A stretch of 64,000 nucleotides of DNA, from IMG/VR virus record IMGVR_UViG_3300046675_000234, positions 1-64,000 of that record; one strand, 5' to 3'. This DNA comes from a virus. The position numbers and the translations under genes are program-made. Below are positions 1 to 9,329 of this stretch, one piece after another; positions within the stretch are counted from its first letter, which is position 1; every line of letters starts with the position of its first letter. The notes beneath the pieces were generated by a model, which was not told where the DNA came from, made no database searches, and worked only from the letters and a program-made list of their open reading frames with translations.

Positions 1-1704
1 GACCGCCCCGGCGGCCTCCGGTAGGCTGGCTGCGGCGGTCACGCCCAGCGCTTCGGCTGACGCTCCAGCCTCAGTCAGGGGGACGCTGGCCGTGACCGCT
101 ATCTGGTCAGACCCGGCCGCAACGTCACCGAGCTGCGCGAGCGCGCCCACGACCACGCTGATCGAATCAGCAGCGGCTGCCACATCGGCTGCCGGGACAG
201 CCGCGCTGACGGATACCGCCTCAGTCGCGCCAGCCGTGTCTGCGGAGGTCGAACTCGCAGCCACGGACAGCGAGTCGGCTGAGGCGGCGGCTTCAGCGTA
301 GCCAATCCCGATTGCCTGGGACTCGACCGCGCCAGCGGCATCTGCCAGCGATACGGTGACGGTGACGGCCAGGGCATCGGCCGCTCCAGCAGTATCCGCC
401 TGGCGGGTGCCGATAACCTGTGATTCGGTAGCCGCAGCCTGATCGGGCAGGGCGATGGCTGCGGTGAGGTTCACCGTGTCCGATGCCCCGGCCGTCTCGG
501 ACAGCGGCGCTGAGACGGCCACAGACAGCGCGTCCACGGCTCCTGCGGCATCACCCGCAGGAGCGGCCACGGTGGCGCTCAGCGTCTCCGTGGCCCCGGC
601 AGCGTCGGCCTGGGCGATGGCGGCACTGGCCACCACAGAGATGGCGTCGGCAGCAGCGGCGACGTCGCCCACCGGAACAGCAGCACTCACCGCCTGCTGA
701 TCGGCAGCACCAGCCGTGTCTGCCAGCCCGGCCGTGACGCTGGCCGTGAGCTGCTCAACGGCGGCACCGCGCTCGGCCAGCGGGACGGCGGCAACTACTG
801 CTTGCTGCTCGGCAGCCCCGGCTGCATCCGGGAGCGGGACGGCAGCGCTCACCGCTACCTGATCGGCCGCAGCAGCGACGTCGCCTATCGCCGCCGCTGC
901 GGCAACCCCGAGCGTATCGGCTGCGGCTGCGGTATCGGCCTGGCTGACCGGGACCGGTGCGGCCCCCGCGTCAACCGGCAGCGGGACCTGCACCTGGCGG
1001 ACCTTGCGGGTGCCGCGCCGCTGCCTGCGTTGCGGCGGCTGCGCGAGCGGCCCGGCAGCGGCTCCCGCCGAGGCCAGGATCTCAACGGCGATGATGCCCC
1101 ACCAGTCACTGACGACAGTGAAGCCCATGGCCTGCGCGCCACCGGGACTGGCAATGGTCGAGCCATAGCAGTTGTCCGCGCCCGCGCTGCTGTCGCCCTG
1201 GGCGTTGTAGCGCAGCGTCGTGCTGCCGGTGGGGGTGACCGTGCCGCCCGTGCCCGAGAACCCGCAGGCCACGACCATCCCGCCCGCCGTGGTGCCGGGC
1301 ACGCTAACCGTGATCGCGGTGCTGGAACCGGCCGCGCTAACCGCCGTGCCGAAGGACGCAGCCCCGGTGAAGGACATCGACCCGCCATCGAGCAGGCCAC
1401 CGCCCGTCCAGGCCACCGAGACCGTGTTGCTCCCGGTCGGCAGTCCGCCGATCTTGCCCCACAGCGTGCCGCCGCCCGAGCCGCCTGCGCCGTTGGAGGT
1501 CTGCCAGGCCAGCAGCGGGGCCAGCGCGATGCCGCCGTAGGTGATGTTGCCGCTGATCGGGCTGGCAGTGGACGAGCCGAACCCGGAGACCCCGACGATC
1601 AGCGCATTGCCAGCCGCGCTGTTGACATGCGCCCAGGTCGCGGCGGTGGTTCCCGAGGTTTTACCGGCGGCAGACGGACCTACGGCGTCGAATCCGACAG
1701 CCAC
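1..1704 (-). CDS. Repeat-rich tail fibre or tip protein (C-terminus outside window)
   Basis: The frame is open from a GTG at 1704 (GGAGGTG ribosome site about 9 nt upstream) to the window edge, 568 codons without a stop, so the C-terminus is missing. Residues 1 to about 215 form a Gly/Ser/Thr-rich beta-sandwich-like domain with the pattern TYGGIAL and NALIVGVSG, as in many surface and tail-fibre domains. After a short basic, Gln-rich linker (PPQRRQRRGTRK), about 16 imperfect repeats of 17-20 residues follow, with the core ADxAGAxDxxxVxA (for example LADTAGAADQQAV). It is the last gene of the tail module in the direction of transcription, after baseplate-like genes. This suggests a fibre or receptor-binding role. 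That role is inferred from position and composition, not from a catalytic motif. Confidence 0.7.
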   Translation of the reverse strand, partial: MAVGFDAVGPSAAGKTSGTTAATWAHVNSAAGNALIVGVSGFGSSTASPISGNITYGGIALAPLLAWQTSNGAGGSGGGTLWGKIGGLPTGSNTVSVAWTGGGLLDGGSMSFTGAASFGTAVSAAGSSTAITVSVPGTTAGGMVVACGFSGTGGTVTPTGSTTLRYNAQGDSSAGADNCYGSTIASPGGAQAMGFTVVSDWWGIIAVEILASAGAAAGPLAQPPQRRQRRGTRKVRQVQVPLPVDAGAAPVPVSQADTAAAADTLGVAAAAAIGDVAAAADQVAVSAAVPLPDAAGAAEQQAVVAAVPLAERGAAVEQLTASVTAGLADTAGAADQQAVSAAVPVGDVAAAADAISVVASAAIAQADAAGATETLSATVAAPAGDAAGAVDALSVAVSAPLSETAGASDTVNLTAAIALPDQAAATESQVIGTRQADTAGAADALAVTVTVSLADAAGAVESQAIGIGYAEAAASADSLSVAASSTSADTAGATEAVSVSAAVPAADVAAAADSISVVVGALAQLGDVAAGSDQIAVTASVPLTEAGASAEALGVTAAASLPEAAGAV

Positions 1705-1730
1705 TGGGCCTCACCTCCGGGGCAAGGCCC

Positions 1731-2318
1731 TCAGTTCTCCAGGTAGAGCTTGGCGTACTGGGTAGTGATCGTGTTGCCAGCCGTGGCCGCGCTCAGCGTC
1801 AGGCCGGGCCACAGCACATAGCCCTGGCTGGCGTCGTACGTCGATGGCGGGGTGTAGGCACCGGAGCCAGGGAAGGTCAGCTCACCGGCCGCGTTGACCG
1901 CCGTGGACTGGATCATGCCCCAGCACACCAGGGTGCTGGCCGCGCCGAGCCCGAGAGTGCGCAGCCCGATGTCAACGATCAGCCACCACGGCACGTTGGT
2001 GACCACGCCCGGCGGGGCTGCCGCCCCGGTGGTGGCGAGCGCCAGCGTGGTGGCGAACGCCGGGGCACTGGTGGTGGCGACCGCCGCGTATATGCCCCAG
2101 TTCCAGGTCGGGATGGTGGCGGCGGTACTCATCAGCCCGCCCATGACCAGCCGCGCCGAGCTGGCCCAGTCCCCGGTGTCGGAGAAGTACCCGGCCGGGA
2201 TGATGATCGGCGGCTGCCCGGCTGTGACGGTGACGGCAGCGGCAGTCGGGACCGAGGTGGTGGCCAGCGCGTAGCTGGCGTACTTCAGCTCGGTTCCGGC
2301 TGGCTTGTAGTTGGACAT
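1731..2318 (-). CDS. Putative minor tail / virion protein
   Basis: This 195-residue, Ala/Thr/Pro-rich protein is predicted to be mostly beta. It has the segment QPPIIIPAGYF near residue 35 and an aromatic-rich middle (WNWGIYAAV, PWWLIVDIGLR). There is no signal peptide and no catalytic motif. Its start codon overlaps the stop of the upstream gene (TGATG at 2316-2320), indicating translational coupling. Its place between the baseplate-type gene 3034-3996 and the repeat-rich fibre suggests a tail-tip or fibre-attachment subunit. Function is inferred only from position. Confidence 0.6.
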   Translation of the reverse strand: MSNYKPAGTELKYASYALATTSVPTAAAVTVTAGQPPIIIPAGYFSDTGDWASSARLVMGGLMSTAATIPTWNWGIYAAVATTSAPAFATTLALATTGAAAPPGVVTNVPWWLIVDIGLRTLGLGAASTLVCWGMIQSTAVNAAGELTFPGSGAYTPPSTYDASQGYVLWPGLTLSAATAGNTITTQYAKLYLEN

Positions 2319-3025
2319 CAGCTAACGGTGCCGGACCCCGATGGGAATCCGAAGCTGATGGTCTCGGTGGCGGTCCAGGTCTGCCCGGCCGCCTTGGTGC
2401 CCTGGGCGCTGACTCCCCGGTTGAAGAAGACCTCGTTGGCACCCAGGCCGGTAGCCGTCACGCCCGAGGCGTTCCAGTTGTCCGAGCCGAACTCAGCCCA
2501 GGCGAAGTTGGCGTTGCCGCCCGCGAAACTCGCGGTGAGCGTCAGGGTAGGAGGCGATGAGCCGGTGGCGATGGCCGGTGCGCCGGAAACGAGCTGGAAG
2601 TAGCTCGTGGTCGAGCCGCCGCCCGTGTCCCCGACCAGTGTCGTGTTGGCGTAAGCGGCGGCGGTCGCGCCCGTGCCGACGCCGATCCGGCCCTGCGTGG
2701 CGCTGAACTTGTTGGTGATCGAGGTACCCGCCACGCCGCCCAGGAGCACCACCCAGCCAGCCTGGGTGACCAGGTTGCAGTCATCCTGCTGGGTTTCGTC
2801 GTACGGCCCGATGCCGACGCTGGCGAACTCGTCGGGAGTCAGGCCGCGCCAGGTCAGCGGCGGGAGCCAGTCCCCGTAGCCGATCTGCTTCATCGCGTAG
2901 TCGGTCATGTCCGCGTCGTAACGTTTCACGTTGAACGACGTGCTGACCCGCACGAAGTCCTGAAGGCTCAGCTCGACGCCCACGGTCAGCCGCTCGGACG
3001 CCGATGCGAAATCGGGATGTGTCAT
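2318..3025 (-). CDS. Putative minor tail / virion protein
   Basis: This protein of 235 residues has an N-terminal part (LTVGVELSLQDFVRVSTSF) that looks alpha/beta and polar. A Gly/Ala/Thr-rich beta-like C-terminal half follows from about residue 95. It contains no recognised catalytic residues. It is separated by 8 nt from the upstream baseplate-like gene and coupled to the downstream gene by TGATG. It probably belongs to the baseplate or tail tip. The alternative is a head-fibre-like decoration protein, but the neighbouring genes are tail genes. Confidence 0.6.
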   Translation of the reverse strand: MTHPDFASASERLTVGVELSLQDFVRVSTSFNVKRYDADMTDYAMKQIGYGDWLPPLTWRGLTPDEFASVGIGPYDETQQDDCNLVTQAGWVVLLGGVAGTSITNKFSATQGRIGVGTGATAAAYANTTLVGDTGGGSTTSYFQLVSGAPAIATGSSPPTLTLTASFAGGNANFAWAEFGSDNWNASGVTATGLGANEVFFNRGVSAQGTKAAGQTWTATETISFGFPSGSGTVS

Positions 3026-3033
3026 GTCTCTCC

Positions 3034-3996
3034 TTACGCCAGGGCGGCGATCTGCTGGAACTCATAGACGACGGCATAGGAGCTGCCCTCATCGACGGAC
3101 AGGATGCCTACCTGGGTGCCATCGGTGACCTGCTTGAATTGCAGGGTCTGGGTGGTGCCGCGCAGGCCGGGCGGGACGGCAATCGAGAAGCCCCCGGCGA
3201 TGCTGTGCCGGTACGGGCCGGTGGCGGTGGGGATCGAGACCAGGGTCTGCGGCATGACCAGGTTGGGTGCCCCGACCGAGGTCCCGAAGAACGGGTTGAC
3301 GTAGCCGCGCGCCCAGCCGGACTGCCACAGCGCGTCGTTGATCTGCCAGTTGACCTGCATGATCGTGGCCCAGCTCGGGACCGGGATCTGCCAGTTCGCG
3401 CCGGGCGGCCAGGCCACGCCAGCCGTGCCCACGGTCCAGTTCCTGACCGTGGTGTCCTGCGCGCCGATCACCTGCATGACCCGCTGCGGCTGGGCGACGT
3501 TGCGCAGGTCGTGGATGTAGGCCGCCTGCACCACGCTGACGGACGGCGGCATGTCGATCCGGCACAGCGGGATGCCGGATTGCCCGCCGGGCATGGTGGT
3601 GGCACTCGATGAGACACCGGAGATCACGCGGGGGAACAGGATCTGCCCCGAGGCAGGCCCGCCCCACGGAGATCCTGACCAGGTGGGGTCCTCGGCCCGG
3701 ACCACCACCAGGTCCGAGCGGGCCGAGCCAGCCGTGGCCCCGATGGTCAGGCTGGTGTCGTTGCCGACGTTGTAGCCGTAGTAGCTGCCCTGGTAGGGCG
3801 TCTCGACGCCGAGCACGACGCAGGCCCCGCCCGCGATCACGATCCCGGCGGTAGCCGGGCCGGTGGCGGTGACCAGCAGGTCCGTCGCGCCGATCACGCC
3901 CTGCGCCCCGGCGGTGGAGGACTGGAGCATCAGCCGCAGGAAGTTGCCGCTCTCGGCGTTGCCGTCAACCGCGTAGACGGCGCTCTGGAAGGTCAC
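3034..3996 (-). CDS. Minor tail protein, baseplate upper-protein-like
   Basis: Product is 320 residues from a GTG at 3996, whose GTGA overlaps the upstream stop. A longer upstream reading only gives Arg-rich shadow sequence, so this start was preferred. The N-terminus (TFQSAVYAVDGNAESG) followed by a beta-rich region with LVVVRAEDPTW and LFPRVISGV resembles proteins that follow the distal tail protein in actinophages and in Gram-positive phages with BppU-like subunits. The C-terminal half (about 190-320) is beta-rich and aromatic. It is predicted to be a virion baseplate component. The family assignment is by order and pattern only. Confidence 0.6.
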   Translation of the reverse strand: MTFQSAVYAVDGNAESGNFLRLMLQSSTAGAQGVIGATDLLVTATGPATAGIVIAGGACVVLGVETPYQGSYYGYNVGNDTSLTIGATAGSARSDLVVVRAEDPTWSGSPWGGPASGQILFPRVISGVSSSATTMPGGQSGIPLCRIDMPPSVSVVQAAYIHDLRNVAQPQRVMQVIGAQDTTVRNWTVGTAGVAWPPGANWQIPVPSWATIMQVNWQINDALWQSGWARGYVNPFFGTSVGAPNLVMPQTLVSIPTATGPYRHSIAGGFSIAVPPGLRGTTQTLQFKQVTDGTQVGILSVDEGSSYAVVYEFQQIAALA

Positions 3997-4913
3997 GCGC
4001 TTCCTCCGATCGCCAGGGTGGCGTTCCGCCAGGTGATCACGCAGGTGGCCTGGCCGGTGCTGTCCTGCCCGGTGAACTTCACGACGGTTGATCCTGGCTG
4101 TGCTTGCATGCTGATCATGGCGCTGCCGGTCAGCGCACCGGCCACGCTGGCGTTGCCCAGCATCGCCGTCCGCGCCCACGGCCGGGTGTCGATGGTCAGC
4201 ACGTCGGTGGCCTTCAGGATGCCGTTGTAGCCGACCGAAACCGGCGTGTTGACGTAGCTCAGCCCCGGATAGCTGATCGGCCCGGTGAAGACGATCACCG
4301 GCCAGGTCGGCAGCGAGCCGATGTTGACGATCGCGCTCTGCTGGAAGATGTTGGAGGCGCTGAGCTGGTAGGGCGGGATCATCGGCGGGGTGAACGTGCC
4401 CAGGAAGCTCGGCCGCTGGGTCAGGTTCAGCACGGTGGGCACGTCGGCGTACCAGATGGTGTCGGCGCTCTGGAACTGGCTGGTGAACGGCACCACGCCC
4501 TGGTAGACCGTGCCGTACACCGGGACGATCTTGCGCCCGCGCCCGTAAGTGCGCCGGACCACGTTGCTGCCGGGGTAGTAGCCGCGCAGCACCTGCACCG
4601 CGTTGTCCGCCAGCCGCACACTGGGATCGTTCCAGGCACCGGCCAGGGCGCTGTAGGCGTCCATCGCCAGCGCCCCCTGGGCTGGCGAGGTCAGCACGAA
4701 GCCGGTCTGGGTGATCACCATGCCGGGCAGGGTGTCGATGCCGAACAGCGTGCCGTCGTGCCCGGTGACCGCCTGGTCCTGGACCACCAGCGAGCCGGTG
4801 TCGGTGTCCGTCCGCTGGATCTGGATCGAGCTGGCCCCGCGCCCGTAGACGAAGCCGGGGCCGCCCTCGCGGCCGATCGAGTACTGGCCGGTCGCCAGCG
4901 TCGGGTCAGCCAC
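3993..4913 (-). CDS. Distal tail (Dit-like) minor tail protein
   Basis: Product is 306 residues. It begins with a short Gly-rich stretch, then GASSIQIQRTDTDTGS, and continues as a beta-rich protein with IDTRPWARTAML in its C-terminal third. It lies immediately after the tape measure gene in the direction of transcription and overlaps its end by 8 nt. In siphoviruses that position is normally held by the distal tail protein, the hub joining tail tube and baseplate. Its length is typical for actinophage members. Nothing suggests enzymatic activity. Confidence 0.65.
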   Translation of the reverse strand: MADPTLATGQYSIGREGGPGFVYGRGASSIQIQRTDTDTGSLVVQDQAVTGHDGTLFGIDTLPGMVITQTGFVLTSPAQGALAMDAYSALAGAWNDPSVRLADNAVQVLRGYYPGSNVVRRTYGRGRKIVPVYGTVYQGVVPFTSQFQSADTIWYADVPTVLNLTQRPSFLGTFTPPMIPPYQLSASNIFQQSAIVNIGSLPTWPVIVFTGPISYPGLSYVNTPVSVGYNGILKATDVLTIDTRPWARTAMLGNASVAGALTGSAMISMQAQPGSTVVKFTGQDSTGQATCVITWRNATLAIGGSA

Positions 4914-7900
4914 CGGGGAGCACCCCCGCGAAGCCCTGCTGCTGGGCGACCTTCAGCCAGTAGGTCAGCTCGCTCAGCGCACGGGCCACGGTCTGCCCCT
5001 CGGGAAGCTGGATGTGCACGTTCCCTATCATCGCCCCGCCCGGCGGACCCCCGCCAGGACCGGCTGGCGTCACGTACTCCGCGCCGTTCTCCCCGAAGGT
5101 GTACACCCGGCCCGAGCCGCCGAAGCCGATGATGGGCTCGCGGATCACCCCGCCCTTGGCGTACCCGGCCGCGTAGGAGGCGTTCGCGCCTGCGATGCGG
5201 TTCTGGATCATCGGGTTGCCGGGCCGCTCGTACTTGTCGCTGAAGTAGACGGCGGCCTCGGTGGGCGTCCCGGCGTGCGCGTTGATGTCCGCGACGGAGC
5301 CGTTCTGGGCGATATAGACCATGGTCCGGGCCAGCTCCTGGGCCAGCGAGCCGCCAGGGTCGCCCAGGATCTGGATCAGGCCCCGGCCTGGCGGGTTGGT
5401 CCCGGCCATCGGGTCGCCGCCGGACTCCTGCTCGATGTTGCCCAGCAGCCCGGCGATGGCGTTGCGGGTGAAGCCGTGGCTGGCGAAGTAGGCGGCCATC
5501 GCACCGGCATTGGCAGGGACGCCGCCGTGGCCGCCCTTGGCACCGCCCAGCCCGCCGGGCGGGACACCGGTCCACAGCAGCGGCATCGCGTGGATGTTCA
5601 TGAGCTGCGGACCCATGCCGCCGCCCTGGCTGATCACCTGGAGCGCATTGCGCACGATAGCGACATGGCCGGGATCGGCCCCGCCTGCCGGACTGTGGTA
5701 AAAGGCCAGGCCACCGGTAGTAGGGGGACTGCGCTTGACCCACGAGCCCTGGGCCTCGCTGGTCCTGGGGGCGGCAATACCGAAGTGCTCATAGATCGCT
5801 TGGACAAATCCTGAACAGTCTGCCCCACCAGGAACAGCAGTCCCGCCCCACACATAGGGTATCTTGCCCAGGAAGCTCGCCGCGTACTTGGCGATCTCGC
5901 CGCCGCTGCCCATCGTGGCGGACTTGCCCATGATCCAGTTCACGAGGTCCGTGACCATCTTCTTCGGGATCTGGGTCAGGATCTTGGCCACGATCCCGGC
6001 TGCGCCGCCCGTGCCCAGGCCCAGCAGGTCCGCGAAGGCGTTCTCGAACGCCTTCCGGTTGCCGGTGACGAAGGCCAGGCCCATCTTGCCGACGTCGATG
6101 GCCTTGCCCGCGATCCCGGCGATGGCGTGGCCGACCGTGGCAGCGGCCTGGCCGACCGCATGGGTGACGTTGTGGATGATCCCGCCGCCGGGGATCGGGC
6201 TGCCGCCGGTCGGGCTGACGCTGGTCCCGAACCGGGCCTGGGCTGCCGAGATGGACGGGGGCTGCCCGACCCGGCCGCCGGTCTGGTAGCCGGGGATACC
6301 CAGCCAGGCGAAGATCGGGGCCAGCGTCTTGCTGTCGGCCGCCGAGACCACGGTCTCGTCCTTGGACGCCCGGATCAGCACGTCATCGGCTACCGGCCCG
6401 GTGCCAGCCGTGATCCGGCCGCCAGCCGCCAGCCCGAACGGGTGCACCTGGTTGATGTGCACGCTGCCCAGGCCGATCGCGCCGGTAATGGTGTCAAAGA
6501 CGCTGATCAGGCCGTCGAGCACGTTGTCAATCACGAACTTGACCGGGGCTTTCACGACGTCCTCGACCTTGCCCCACAGCCGCCGGATCGAGTCCACCGC
6601 GCTCGACCAGGCGTTCGGCAGGGTCACCGTGATGAAGTGCACGATCTTGGCCCCGAAGTCCGACCAGAGCCAGGTGTAGAAGTTGTGGCCGATGTCCTTC
6701 ATGTTCTGCCAGGCATCGCGCCAGTAGGTCCGCACGAACTCGACAGCGAGCCGGATCAGGGTCAGTCCCGGCATCAGGAACTGGCCCCAGCCGTGAGTCA
6801 GGAACTCCCAGGCATCCTTGGCCCAGTTCTTGACGTTGGTCCACACCTGGTTCCAGTGCTTAGCCAGCTCCACGATGCCGACGATCAGCAGGCCCACGGC
6901 GATGGCGATCAGCGTGACCGGGTTGGAGACCGAGGCGATCAGCCCGCCGATCTTGATGGCCGCCCAGATGGCCAGGAACCCGAGCGCGATATCGCGCAGC
7001 ACCGAGGCCGGGACCGCCCGGATGACGGCGGACAGGGCGAGGGCAAGATCCTGGATGACCCGCACGAAAACCGGTGTCAGCAGGTTAACCAGCCCGGTGA
7101 ACAGCGGCAGCAGGATCGGCAGCAGCTCGACCAGGGCCTGGATCACGGTCATGGCCAGCGTGGTCAGCGGCGGCAGCAGGGCGATGATGGCCGACGCCAG
7201 CCCCTTGGCCAGCACGGTCGTGACCTGGCCCAGGAACTTGATCAGCGGCGGCAGCAGCGGTGTCAGCCCGACCAGGATCTGGCTGATCATGGTGGCCAGC
7301 GGCTTGGAGACGGCCTCCAGCGCCGATGCGATCACGGCGAACACGCCGCTGTTTTCGAGGACCGTGAAGACCTGCGAAAACGCCTTCGCAAAAGTGGATA
7401 GGGCTGGCGAGATACCGATGATGACGTCAGCGATGGCCTTGAAGGCGGCTACCAGGTCCAGGATGACCGCGCCCGCCAGGTCAGCGATCACCTTGCCGAC
7501 GATGATCAGGGTCGGCATCAGCGCCACGAGGATCTTGGCGAACTCGGACACGATCGGTGCCAGTGCTCGTGCGAAGATTGCGGCAAGCTGTCCGATAATC
7601 GGCAGAAGAGCACCGACCACATCGAACAAGGCTTTGAATATGACAGCGCTCTGCTTCAGCACGGGAGCGAAATCGGACAGCATGGAGCCCAGGTCGCGGC
7701 CCAGCGTGCCGAGCACCCCGGCAATCACGGTGATGACGGGGGCAGCCGCCCGCAGCAGCGAGACCAGGCCGGGCAGGATTCCGGCGATGAGCTGGCCGAA
7801 CCCGTCGAGAATGGGGCGCAGCAGCGGGGCTACCGCCCGCAGGGCTGCCGACAGCCCTGGCAGGACCATGTGCGCCAGGTCGTTGATGCCGTGCAGGAGC

Positions 7901-8610
7901 GGCTGGATCAGGGTGCCAGCCGAGGCGAAGAGCTGCTTGAGATCGGGCAGGAGATCATGCAGCATCTTCGGGATCTCAGCGAACGCCGTCCGCAGCGGCG
8001 CGACCAGCGGCTGGGCAGCCGCCTTCATGGTGGACTCGAACGCCTGGCCGACCGGCTGAGCCGCGCCGTAGAGCTGGCCGGGGTCCTTCTTGGTCCCGAT
8101 CAGGGTCTTGGCCCCGAGACCGATGACGCCCGCGCCGACCGCGCCGACGCCGAGCGCGCCGCCGAGCGCGGCTGCGGCTGGCAGTGCCCCGGCCAGGATG
8201 CCGCCGCCGCCGACGATCGCGGCGTTCCGCGCGCTGATGCCGAGGATGCCAGGCCCGCCGCCGCGCCCGATGCCCGCAAGCAGGCTGGCTGCCGTCAGGC
8301 CGCTGACGCCAGCCCTGCCGCCGCTGCCGCCTTCGGCGGTGCGGAGCGATTTCCCGCCGAACAGCCCGCCGAGCACCGAGCCCTGCGAGCCGCGTGAGCG
8401 CTGGATCGCGTCCCGCGTGAGCTGCTGGTCGAACCGGCTGAACTCCTGCCGGGCACGGCTCATCTCGCTCTGGTCGATGACGGGCGTGATCTTCAGCTCG
8501 CGGTGATCGTCCTCGAACCGCTTGACCCGCGCCTCGGCCTCATCGAGCTTGCGGTTGAACGCGGCCAGGTCTACATCGAGGTGAGCCTGGATCGCACCGG
8601 CATCAAACAC
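4906..8610 (-). CDS. Tape measure protein with NlpC/P60 and tail-lysozyme domains
   Basis: This 1234-residue protein sets tail length and probably also opens the cell wall during DNA entry. Residues 1-70 are charged and coiled-coil-like, followed by Gly/Ala-rich helices. From about 250 to 700 there is a long series of hydrophobic helices typical of tape measures. At about 890-990 sits an NlpC/P60-type domain with GADCSGFV (Cys about 932) and DPGHVAIV (His about 982). At about 1045-1150 a second hydrolase-like domain follows, with NIEQESGG (Glu about 1060), matching the pattern of phage tail lysozymes. It overlaps the chaperone extension upstream by 8 nt and the Dit-like gene downstream by 8 nt. 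It is the longest tail gene, as expected. Confidence 0.92.
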   Translation of the reverse strand: MFDAGAIQAHLDVDLAAFNRKLDEAEARVKRFEDDHRELKITPVIDQSEMSRARQEFSRFDQQLTRDAIQRSRGSQGSVLGGLFGGKSLRTAEGGSGGRAGVSGLTAASLLAGIGRGGGPGILGISARNAAIVGGGGILAGALPAAAALGGALGVGAVGAGVIGLGAKTLIGTKKDPGQLYGAAQPVGQAFESTMKAAAQPLVAPLRTAFAEIPKMLHDLLPDLKQLFASAGTLIQPLLHGINDLAHMVLPGLSAALRAVAPLLRPILDGFGQLIAGILPGLVSLLRAAAPVITVIAGVLGTLGRDLGSMLSDFAPVLKQSAVIFKALFDVVGALLPIIGQLAAIFARALAPIVSEFAKILVALMPTLIIVGKVIADLAGAVILDLVAAFKAIADVIIGISPALSTFAKAFSQVFTVLENSGVFAVIASALEAVSKPLATMISQILVGLTPLLPPLIKFLGQVTTVLAKGLASAIIALLPPLTTLAMTVIQALVELLPILLPLFTGLVNLLTPVFVRVIQDLALALSAVIRAVPASVLRDIALGFLAIWAAIKIGGLIASVSNPVTLIAIAVGLLIVGIVELAKHWNQVWTNVKNWAKDAWEFLTHGWGQFLMPGLTLIRLAVEFVRTYWRDAWQNMKDIGHNFYTWLWSDFGAKIVHFITVTLPNAWSSAVDSIRRLWGKVEDVVKAPVKFVIDNVLDGLISVFDTITGAIGLGSVHINQVHPFGLAAGGRITAGTGPVADDVLIRASKDETVVSAADSKTLAPIFAWLGIPGYQTGGRVGQPPSISAAQARFGTSVSPTGGSPIPGGGIIHNVTHAVGQAAATVGHAIAGIAGKAIDVGKMGLAFVTGNRKAFENAFADLLGLGTGGAAGIVAKILTQIPKKMVTDLVNWIMGKSATMGSGGEIAKYAASFLGKIPYVWGGTAVPGGADCSGFVQAIYEHFGIAAPRTSEAQGSWVKRSPPTTGGLAFYHSPAGGADPGHVAIVRNALQVISQGGGMGPQLMNIHAMPLLWTGVPPGGLGGAKGGHGGVPANAGAMAAYFASHGFTRNAIAGLLGNIEQESGGDPMAGTNPPGRGLIQILGDPGGSLAQELARTMVYIAQNGSVADINAHAGTPTEAAVYFSDKYERPGNPMIQNRIAGANASYAAGYAKGGVIREPIIGFGGSGRVYTFGENGAEYVTPAGPGGGPPGGAMIGNVHIQLPEGQTVARALSELTYWLKVAQQQGFAGVLPGG

Positions 8611-9321
8611 CAGGCTCGCCTCCTTCCGCCTGCCTGGCCCGCCCGGCTTCCAGCTCGGCCCTGAATGCCGTCAGGTCGAACACCTTCTGGCCCATGTCCA
8701 CGCCCTCGCGGATCTGCGGACCCGCCACGCCGGGTGTCATCTCGCCTGGCTCGCCGCCGCCCTCCTTCCAGGAGAACGGGACCGACTCATCCTCGGCCAG
8801 TCCCTCCAGGTAAGCCCTCTGGATATCCCAGCTCAGCTCATCCCATTGGCCTGGCAGCAAGTCCAGGTAGCGCTTGACGGTGTAGAGGATTACGCGCCGC
8901 GTGCGGTGGGCAGCTTCGTTACCTGCCCGTTCCCACCTGGACTCGCGGCTTCCGGGGACATGACCTCGGCCTGGAGCCACGCGAAGAAGATGTTGCGGAC
9001 CCGCATCGGCAGCGCCATGATCTGCTCGACGGTCGGGGTACCCGAGCACAGCGCCGAGTAGATCTCGGCCATCTTGCCGATCTGCTCGATGGTCTTGGCC
9101 GGGTCGAGATCCTCCATCATCGCCAGGAGCGCGGCCGGGTCGCTCTCCGTGATGCCCTCGGGAAGATCGGCCTCCACCTCCTTGATGGTGGCCTTGACCC
9201 CGGTCAGGAACGCCGCGATCTGGTTGTCGGTGGGCTCGGGGATGGTACCCCTGGCCGCGACGTACGGATTGAAATCCCAGTCGAGCGCCTCTACGACGCC
9301 CTGGGCCTCAAAGCCTGCCAT
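8603..9321 (-). CDS. Tail assembly chaperone, long form by -1 frameshift
   Basis: A second frame, open from at least 9049 to 8603, continues beyond the stop of the shorter chaperone (8890) in the -1 register. Its unique part starts as VILYTVKRYLDLLPGQWDEL and ends with QKVFDLTAFRAELEAG, a typical acidic, helical chaperone tail. No start codon with a ribosome site lies near the join, so the product is expected as a fusion to the upstream chaperone. This arrangement just before the tape measure gene is conserved in siphoviruses. No canonical slippery heptamer is visible in the overlap. The G-rich GGTGGGAAC at 8929-8937 is only a candidate, so the exact slip point is unresolved. Confidence 0.7.
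8890..9321 (-). CDS. Tail assembly chaperone, short form
   Basis: Product is 143 residues, acidic, helical, and rich in Glu and Ala. It lies between the major tail protein and the tape measure gene. That position, together with the overlapping -1 frame, identifies the lambda G/GT-type chaperone pair that coats the tape measure protein during tail assembly. The sequence contains PEPTDNQIAAFL and DPAALLAMMEDLDP and ends VTKLPTARGA before a TAA at 8890. It starts with ATG at 9321, 8 nt after the major tail gene stop. Confidence 0.8.
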   Translation of the reverse strand: MAGFEAQGVVEALDWDFNPYVAARGTIPEPTDNQIAAFLTGVKATIKEVEADLPEGITESDPAALLAMMEDLDPAKTIEQIGKMAEIYSALCSGTPTVEQIMALPMRVRNIFFAWLQAEVMSPEAASPGGNGQVTKLPTARGA

Positions 9322-9329
9322 TCGACCTC

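Noticed and set aside
802-1746. 314-codon plus-strand frame across the fibre gene
   Set aside because: Arg/Gly-rich shadow of the minus-strand GTG-started repeat protein, whose periodic repeats are clearly the coding sense.
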